Positions 1-4,701 of a DNA stretch of 7,556 bases are shown here, one piece after another. Below the pieces are notes generated by a model, which saw only the letters and a list, made by a program, of their open reading frames with translations, was not told where the DNA came from and searched no databases. Made by a program: the position numbers and the translations under genes. The DNA is from Parachlamydiaceae bacterium (lineage in GTDB: Bacteria; Chlamydiota; Chlamydiia; Chlamydiales; Parachlamydiaceae), in NCBI GenBank assembly GCA_013815395.1, contig JACDGH010000124.1:1-7556 (forward strand). The letters are read 5' to 3'. Positions within the stretch are counted from its first letter, which is position 1. Every line of letters begins with the position of its first letter.

Positions 1-1
1 A

Positions 2-1381
2 GTCAAAATCGACCAAAGTATCCATCCGCGCTACGCCACCTTGAAAGCTACAGCCGCCCCTGTTAAAGCTAAAGATGGCTCTACAATTTTACCCATGATC
101 ACATTACGCGATCGCAAGGGGGATGTACGAGCTAAATCGACCACAGGAAAATTAATCACACATTCCTTGGCCCCTGGGAATTATAAAATTATTTTCGAGC
201 CAATCGCCGGATATAACGCGCCAGAACCTGTTTCCCTTGAGCTTTCCGCTAGTCAAATTGCTGGGCCCATTACAGGTAATTATATTAAAAGCTTGCCGCA
301 GGTAGAATTAGCCCAAGAGGTGGCTTTTTCCGTTGTCACACCTTATCCCAACCGTTATGGCGGATCTAATGTAATTATTAATCAAATTAATGCGCAACTA
401 ACTGTTAACTCCAATTTACCCGAAGCGCATTGGACATTATTGCGCAATAATCGAGTGGTATATGAAGGTAGAGGCTCAGTAGTCAACTTCCAAGTCCCAG
501 ATGGAAATAAATATAGTATCATTCCTGAAAAAATTGACGGCTATAGTGTCATGTTTAGTCCAGGAGGGCTCTTTACGCTGTATGCAGCCAGTACGACGAG
601 AGTGGATATTTCGTATGAGCGTTTGACTGGCAGTGTGTCTTTGCAGGCGCCTTTTCCTGAAGGAGAAACTTTGGAATTAAAAATTGTGTCACCCGATCCA
701 AAAGCCCCCCCTTTAAATGTGAAACTAAAAGCTAAGGGAGGTCAAGTCTTTTGGACTAGTCCAGTTTTACCTACAGGCAGGTATGAGATCAATTATCTTT
801 TACCCGCTCAATATCCTCCATTACCCATGGAATATTTAGAAATAGTTCCCTTGAAAGTCATTAAATTAACACCGGTATTGATTCAAGGCACGAGTTTACA
901 TGTAATTTCAAATGCTTCGAATGCCATATTTCTTTTAAAGTCGCAAAAAGGAAGCGAGGTGTGGAAAGGATCAGGCAAGGAATATACCTTTCAAGGTATT
1001 CCTGCAGGAACATATATACTATCCTTTGCAACAGACGAACCTGATTTTTTTACGCCGCCTGAGGAAATACGTATTATCCTTACAGAAATGGAAAATAAAG
1101 AAATAAATGTCAACTTTCAATTTAAAGGTAAACTTTTGATCAATAGCAATATCGATCGCGCCCAAGTGACGATTCAGGATTATGGGACTAGAAGGCAGGT
1201 GTTGCAAAAAAATATTCTAGGAAATACAACCACCATTATTTTGCCAGAAGGGAGATACCGCATTGTGGTGGCCCCATTGCAAGGAAATACATCTCAAGTA
1301 TTGAAGTATTCGACCCCCGAACCTATTGAAATCAATCTAAAACCTTTTAAAATTGAAGAAATTAATTTAGCTTTTAAAGTT
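2..1381 (+). repeat. Array of about five divergent ~80-residue protein modules (stalk region)
   Basis: Reading the translated product by eye, similar blocks recur at about 2-289, 389-628, 629-883, 884-1123 and 1124-1381. Typical block openings are LTVNSNLPEA, LHVISNASNA and LLINSNIDRA. Their ends run through VPDGNKYSI, LPTGRYEI, IPAGTYIL and LPEGRYRI, followed by a proline-rich strand and alternating hydrophobics. The shared order (strand, 'SN' turn, strand, P-x-G-x-Y strand, strand) suggests tandem beta-sandwich domains forming an extended stalk. Similarity is at protein level only; the DNA shows no evident nucleotide repeat. Module boundaries are approximate, and the first and third modules are the weakest matches. 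Confidence 0.6.
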
Positions 1382-2353
1382 GAAAATATTGCTGTTCCTA
1401 TTAACGCGCGCAAGCCTGGCATAGATGCAGCGCAAGTCATAGATGCAGTGCAAGCAAGTGATGTATTGGAGGTTGCCTTAGTGCCAGCGGGAAGAGCAAT
1501 TTTAGGCGCTTATAACCCCGAGGATGAAGTTAATGAACGAGGAGCTAAAGTTGTTACGATTAGGGTTTTTTCAATTGGTGTCTATGAAATCACTAATGAG
1601 CAATATGCTTTATGGTTAACAAAAGCTTCTCAAGAAAATAAAGTGAGTTACATTGCCGAAGGGGATCGTCGCGGGCAGGTGATAGATTCTTTGGGACGAC
1701 TTCTTTTTAAGACTTTTGAATCGGATGTGTATAGTCAAATTTCGACCCAATTGCGGTCTAACAATGGTAGAGTGTATATACCGATGGTTGGAAAAGATGA
1801 TTATCCAGTCGTCAACGTCTCTTGGTACGGTGCTGCTGCTTATTGCCTCGATAACAAAGGCCGCCTGCCCACAGAAGCTGAGTGGGAGAAAGCTGCTGCG
1901 AATGTACCTGTGAAACTTGGCCAGCCGCTTAGAAAATTCCTTTTTGGTTTCTCTAATGATTCTATTGATAGAACATGGGCTAATTACAAGGAGGGAGAGC
2001 AGCCGGTTAAACATTTTCAAGTTTTAACAAAACCTGTTGGTTTTTACGATGGGATAAATTATTTACCACTTAGTGCTCAGAGCAGTACCCAGCAAAAAGT
2101 GCAGTTGGCAAAAAGCCCGTATGGGGCATTTGACATGAGTGGAAATGTATGGGAGTGGGTGGCGGATTGGTTTATGGATGATTATTTAAACATGTCGGAT
2201 ACAGATCCAAGTGGTCCAGCCACCGGTTCTAAAAAAGTGGTCAAAGGCGGTTGTTATGATAGCCTTGTCGAAGGTGTGAGAGTGGCAGAGCGATTGGGAT
2301 TACCCCCGGATCACACCGATGCCTTCACCGGCTTCCGCATAGCTAAAGATTAA
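2..2353 (+). CDS. C-terminal part of a large repeat-module protein with SUMF1/FGE-like domain (possibly Pkn1-type); 5' end outside window
   Basis: The frame is open from base 2 to the TAA at 2351-2353 (783 visible residues), with no stop before the window edge. The TTG at 41 is therefore probably internal and the true start lies upstream. Visible residues 1-460 form about five beta-rich modules of roughly 80 residues, each ending in a pattern like 'P.G.Y.I' plus alternating hydrophobics, resembling PEGA or carboxypeptidase-regulatory-like sandwiches. A short linker (461-486) follows, then a SUMF1/FGE-sulfatase domain (487-783) with VNVSWYGAAAYC, RLPTEAEWEKAA, YGAFDMSGNVWEW and a terminal GFRIAKD. 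The family fold binds substrate peptides; true FGEs oxidise a sulfatase cysteine using a C-X4-C pair. Here the expected stretch reads KGGCYDSLVEGVRVAER: a cysteine replaces the serine of GGS, and both catalytic cysteines are absent, so it is probably not an active FGE. No membrane segment is visible. Chlamydial Pkn1 kinases carry such a C-terminus, but no kinase domain is in the window, so that link is inference. It converges on the helicase gene. Confidence 0.9.
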   Translation, partial: VKIDQSIHPRYATLKATAAPVKAKDGSTILPMITLRDRKGDVRAKSTTGKLITHSLAPGNYKIIFEPIAGYNAPEPVSLELSASQIAGPITGNYIKSLPQVELAQEVAFSVVTPYPNRYGGSNVIINQINAQLTVNSNLPEAHWTLLRNNRVVYEGRGSVVNFQVPDGNKYSIIPEKIDGYSVMFSPGGLFTLYAASTTRVDISYERLTGSVSLQAPFPEGETLELKIVSPDPKAPPLNVKLKAKGGQVFWTSPVLPTGRYEINYLLPAQYPPLPMEYLEIVPLKVIKLTPVLIQGTSLHVISNASNAIFLLKSQKGSEVWKGSGKEYTFQGIPAGTYILSFATDEPDFFTPPEEIRIILTEMENKEINVNFQFKGKLLINSNIDRAQVTIQDYGTRRQVLQKNILGNTTTIILPEGRYRIVVAPLQGNTSQVLKYSTPEPIEINLKPFKIEEINLAFKVENIAVPINARKPGIDAAQVIDAVQASDVLEVALVPAGRAILGAYNPEDEVNERGAKVVTIRVFSIGVYEITNEQYALWLTKASQENKVSYIAEGDRRGQVIDSLGRLLFKTFESDVYSQISTQLRSNNGRVYIPMVGKDDYPVVNVSWYGAAAYCLDNKGRLPTEAEWEKAAANVPVKLGQPLRKFLFGFSNDSIDRTWANYKEGEQPVKHFQVLTKPVGFYDGINYLPLSAQSSTQQKVQLAKSPYGAFDMSGNVWEWVADWFMDDYLNMSDTDPSGPATGSKKVVKGGCYDSLVEGVRVAERLGLPPDHTDAFTGFRIAKD
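1421..1456 (+). repeat. In-frame 18-bp tandem duplication in the linker
   Basis: Two adjacent 18-base copies occupy 1421-1438 (atagatgcagcgcaagtc) and 1439-1456 (atagatgcagtgcaagca). They match at 15 of 18 positions. Both lie in the reading frame and encode IDAAQV then IDAVQA, lengthening the hinge between the last stalk module and the FGE-like domain by six residues. It looks like a slippage-type duplication that has since drifted slightly. Confidence 0.75.
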
Positions 2354-2356
2354 TAA

Positions 2357-4579
2357 TTATACTTTCTTCAGATGGGCGAATTTGGCCACGAGACTGCGTT
2401 CGCTATTGTCTTTGGCAAAGTATACTTTATATATCAGTCCAATGGAACCCGTATAGGATTTACGGATGATCCCTAGACCAAAATCTTTATGGAAGACAGC
2501 ATCGTCAACTTTAAATTCATCATATTCTGGTAGGGTTTGGTCCATATCATCGATGAATTGAACTTCATTTACTTCGCTTAATTCGCTTTCAATATCAACC
2601 TTACGATGGGCATAAGCTTGTGATTTTATTGCTGTTCTTGAAGGAATAGATGAGCGTATTTTCTCTATGTATTCGTGAGGCACTTCACGCAAAAAACGAC
2701 TTGGCCTCTGTGAGCGGGTAGTGCCCCACAGGAAACGTTGGCGCACATCGCAAAGATACAGACAATCTTTAGCCCGCGTCATGCCCACATAACATAAGCG
2801 CCGCTCTTCTTCAAGAGCTGCATGTGAATCACGAGAATTGGCATGCGGAAATAAATCCTCTTCCAGACCAACTAAAAAGACGATTGAGAATTCGAGCCCC
2901 TTACTATTATGGATAGTCATCAAATGGACTTTTTCTTTGGAAGTGTCGGCCTCATCCAAGCTGGATTTTAAGGACAATTCCTCTAGAAATCCGGATAACG
3001 TAGGTTCTTCTGTAGCTAATTCCCATTCTACCGCTTTTGCTAAAAGCGAATTGAGGTTTTCCTTTCTATCATCATGCGTTTCGATATCTTCTTTGATGTA
3101 AGAGAGATAACCCGTGCATTGAATGGCACCAGTGACAAGATCGTGTAACGAGTTTGATAAATGGATTTGCTTCAGTTCTCTGAGGATGTCTACATAGGAT
3201 TTTAGGCCCTCGCGCTGCTTTGCAGTCAGTTTGATGGGATATTGCAATGCCTGGCCATAGACCAATTCTTCGCAATAGCTAAAAATTGAACGATTTTCTT
3301 TTGTGGCAGCTAAGCGGATTTTGACAAGTGTCGATTCTCCGATCCCGCGTTTAGGCAAATTAATTGTGCGTGCAAAAGAGACGAAATCAGAGCCTGAATG
3401 CACCATGCGCAAAAAAGCTAAAATATCTTTGATTTCGCGCCTTTGATAAAATGAAATGCCACCCACAATAATATATGGAATTTGATGTGCTAATAATCGA
3501 TCTTCCAAGGAGCGCGATTGCGCATTGGTGCGGTAAAAGACAGCCATTTGACTGAGAGGAGCATCATGGTGCTCATGGTGGTATTGAACGGCCTCGGCGA
3601 CAAATCCAGCCTCACCTCGATCTGTATCGGCGGTATAATGCTTGATCCTTTCGCCTGGTCCGCGGTCGCTCCACAAATTCTTCTCAAAGCGGCCGGAATT
3701 TTGAGTGATTAAAGCATTGGCGCCATTTAAGATATTAGTGCGGCTGCGGTAATTTTGTTCTAAGCGTGCAACTTTAGCGCCTGGGTAGTCTTTTTCGAAA
3801 TTGAGAATATTTTTAATATTGGCTCCACGCCATGAATAAATGGATTGATCGGGATCTCCAACCACACATAAATTTCCATGTTTGCTTACCAAATGACTTA
3901 CGATGGCATATTGGGCTTCATTAGTATCTTGATATTCATCAATTAAGAGATGAGACCAGCGTTCTTGATAATGTGCTAGGATATCAGGGTAAGTTTTAAA
4001 AATATGTGCAGGGAGGTATAGAAGGTCATCGAAATCAACAGCTTGATATTCCTTTAATTTCGTTTGATAGTGCGCATAGACATCGGGAAATAGCTTTTCT
4101 TCAAGATCAAGCAACTTGCTATCTATATTTTCAGGGGCTTGGAGGGCATTTTTGGCTTTAGAAATTAAATTTAAATATAATTTGGCATCCTGTTTTTGCG
4201 TCTTGATATTCATATCTTCGAGACACAACTTCATCAATTTTTCGGTGTCTTGTTCATCATAAATTGTAAAATCGCGTTTATAGCCAAGCACATGGATGAT
4301 TTCGCGCAGTATGCGCACGCCAAGACTATGAAAAGTACAAATTAAAACATGATGTTGGGTCAGATGTCGCACCCTTTCTTTCATTTCTGCAGCAGCTTTA
4401 TTGGTGAAGGTTAGTCCTAAAATACTTGAAGGATGAATCCCATGTTCTAGGAGATTGACAATGCGATAAGTTACCACGCGCGTTTTTCCTGATCCGGCGC
4501 CGGCCAATACTAAAAGTGGACCATTAAGGGTTTCAACAGCCATGCGCTGTTCTTCATTCAGTTGATTGATAAGATGCAT
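2357..4579 (-). CDS. pcrA: ATP-dependent 3'-5' DNA helicase, UvrD/PcrA family
   Basis: This is a complete 740-residue superfamily 1A helicase, which unwinds DNA 3' to 5' using ATP in repair and in clearing replication and transcription blocks. All family motifs are present: Q motif LNEEQ (Q11), Walker A AGAGSGKT (26-33), motif Ia LTFTNKAAAEMKER (56-69), Ib TFHSLG (82-87), Walker B/DEAD-like LLIDEYQDT (211-219, D214/E215), motif III GDPDQSIYSWRGA (241-253), motif IV QNYRS (275-279), motif V TIHNSKGLEF (555-564) and motif VI EERRLCYVGMTRAK (591-604). Residues about 689-740 match the PcrA-type C-terminal Tudor-like domain (VFHKDFGLGII, VAKFAHLKKV), which in characterised homologues contacts RNA polymerase. 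The ATG at 4577-4579 is the only plausible start: an in-frame TAA lies at 4589-4591, and the next Met (M12) is inside the Q motif. No Shine-Dalgarno is evident upstream. The stop lies 3 bases from the convergent gene. The name pcrA rather than uvrD rests on the Tudor-like tail; the two names are used loosely. Confidence 0.96.
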   Translation of the reverse strand: MHLINQLNEEQRMAVETLNGPLLVLAGAGSGKTRVVTYRIVNLLEHGIHPSSILGLTFTNKAAAEMKERVRHLTQHHVLICTFHSLGVRILREIIHVLGYKRDFTIYDEQDTEKLMKLCLEDMNIKTQKQDAKLYLNLISKAKNALQAPENIDSKLLDLEEKLFPDVYAHYQTKLKEYQAVDFDDLLYLPAHIFKTYPDILAHYQERWSHLLIDEYQDTNEAQYAIVSHLVSKHGNLCVVGDPDQSIYSWRGANIKNILNFEKDYPGAKVARLEQNYRSRTNILNGANALITQNSGRFEKNLWSDRGPGERIKHYTADTDRGEAGFVAEAVQYHHEHHDAPLSQMAVFYRTNAQSRSLEDRLLAHQIPYIIVGGISFYQRREIKDILAFLRMVHSGSDFVSFARTINLPKRGIGESTLVKIRLAATKENRSIFSYCEELVYGQALQYPIKLTAKQREGLKSYVDILRELKQIHLSNSLHDLVTGAIQCTGYLSYIKEDIETHDDRKENLNSLLAKAVEWELATEEPTLSGFLEELSLKSSLDEADTSKEKVHLMTIHNSKGLEFSIVFLVGLEEDLFPHANSRDSHAALEEERRLCYVGMTRAKDCLYLCDVRQRFLWGTTRSQRPSRFLREVPHEYIEKIRSSIPSRTAIKSQAYAHRKVDIESELSEVNEVQFIDDMDQTLPEYDEFKVDDAVFHKDFGLGIIRKSYTGSIGLIYKVYFAKDNSERSLVAKFAHLKKV

Positions 4580-4591
4580 AGAATACTTTTA

Positions 4592-4620
4592 ACTTTATGT
4601 GTAAATTTTTAAAATGTAAA
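4592..4620 (-). promoter_or_regulatory. Candidate sigma70-type promoter for the helicase gene
   Basis: On the minus strand TTTACA (4615-4620, 5 of 6 to the -35 consensus) is followed, after exactly 17 bases, by TAAAGT (4592-4597, 4 of 6 to the -10 consensus). Transcription would start near 4585, leaving a leader of only about 6 bases before the ATG at 4579. A weaker alternative slightly upstream uses TGGACA as the -35 box (about 4628-4633) with an A/T-rich -10 near 4606-4611, which would give a more normal leader of roughly 20 bases. The region is A/T-rich, so chance matches are likely. Confidence 0.35.
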
Positions 4621-4639
4621 CCTCTGGTGTCCATAGCAC

Positions 4640-4701
4640 GAATAAAAAGAGCAAGAAAGAAGAACTGAATCCCTGGTTCATCGTTCTTGCTCTTTTTATT
4701 C
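4640..4701 (-). terminator. Long rho-independent terminator hairpin at the putA stop codon (structurally bidirectional)
   Basis: The arms 4640-4665 and 4676-4701 are complementary at 24 of 26 positions: 18 contiguous pairs (4640-4657 with 4684-4701), one mismatch, two pairs, one mismatch, four pairs (4662-4665 with 4676-4679), then a 10-base loop. Read from putA, the 5' arm begins inside the TGA stop (4700-4702) and the 3' arm ends in a U-rich run (TTTTTATTC), as expected for an intrinsic terminator. The U-run pairs with an A-run in the other arm, so the same structure and U-tract also exist on the plus strand. It separates putA from the helicase promoter. Confidence 0.85.

Noticed and set aside
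41..43. TTG as the start codon of the first gene
   Set aside because: The same frame stays open to base 2 with no stop and no ribosome-binding site before the TTG, and the upstream codons read as ordinary protein; the gene very likely begins outside the window.
1616..2020. 134-codon open frame on the minus strand inside the FGE-like domain
   Set aside because: It lies wholly opposite a well-supported coding region, its product shows no recognisable motif, and it is a typical antisense shadow frame.
2393..2433. Hairpin gcgaa/ttcgc as a bidirectional terminator for the convergent pair
   Set aside because: The stem is only 5 bp with a long loop, lacks a following U-run on either strand and lies within helicase coding sequence.
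4592..4701. Riboswitch or small RNA in the 120-base spacer between putA and the helicase gene
   Set aside because: One hairpin ending in a U-run at the putA stop explains the structure; there is no conserved multi-stem aptamer-like pattern and little room left beyond the promoter.
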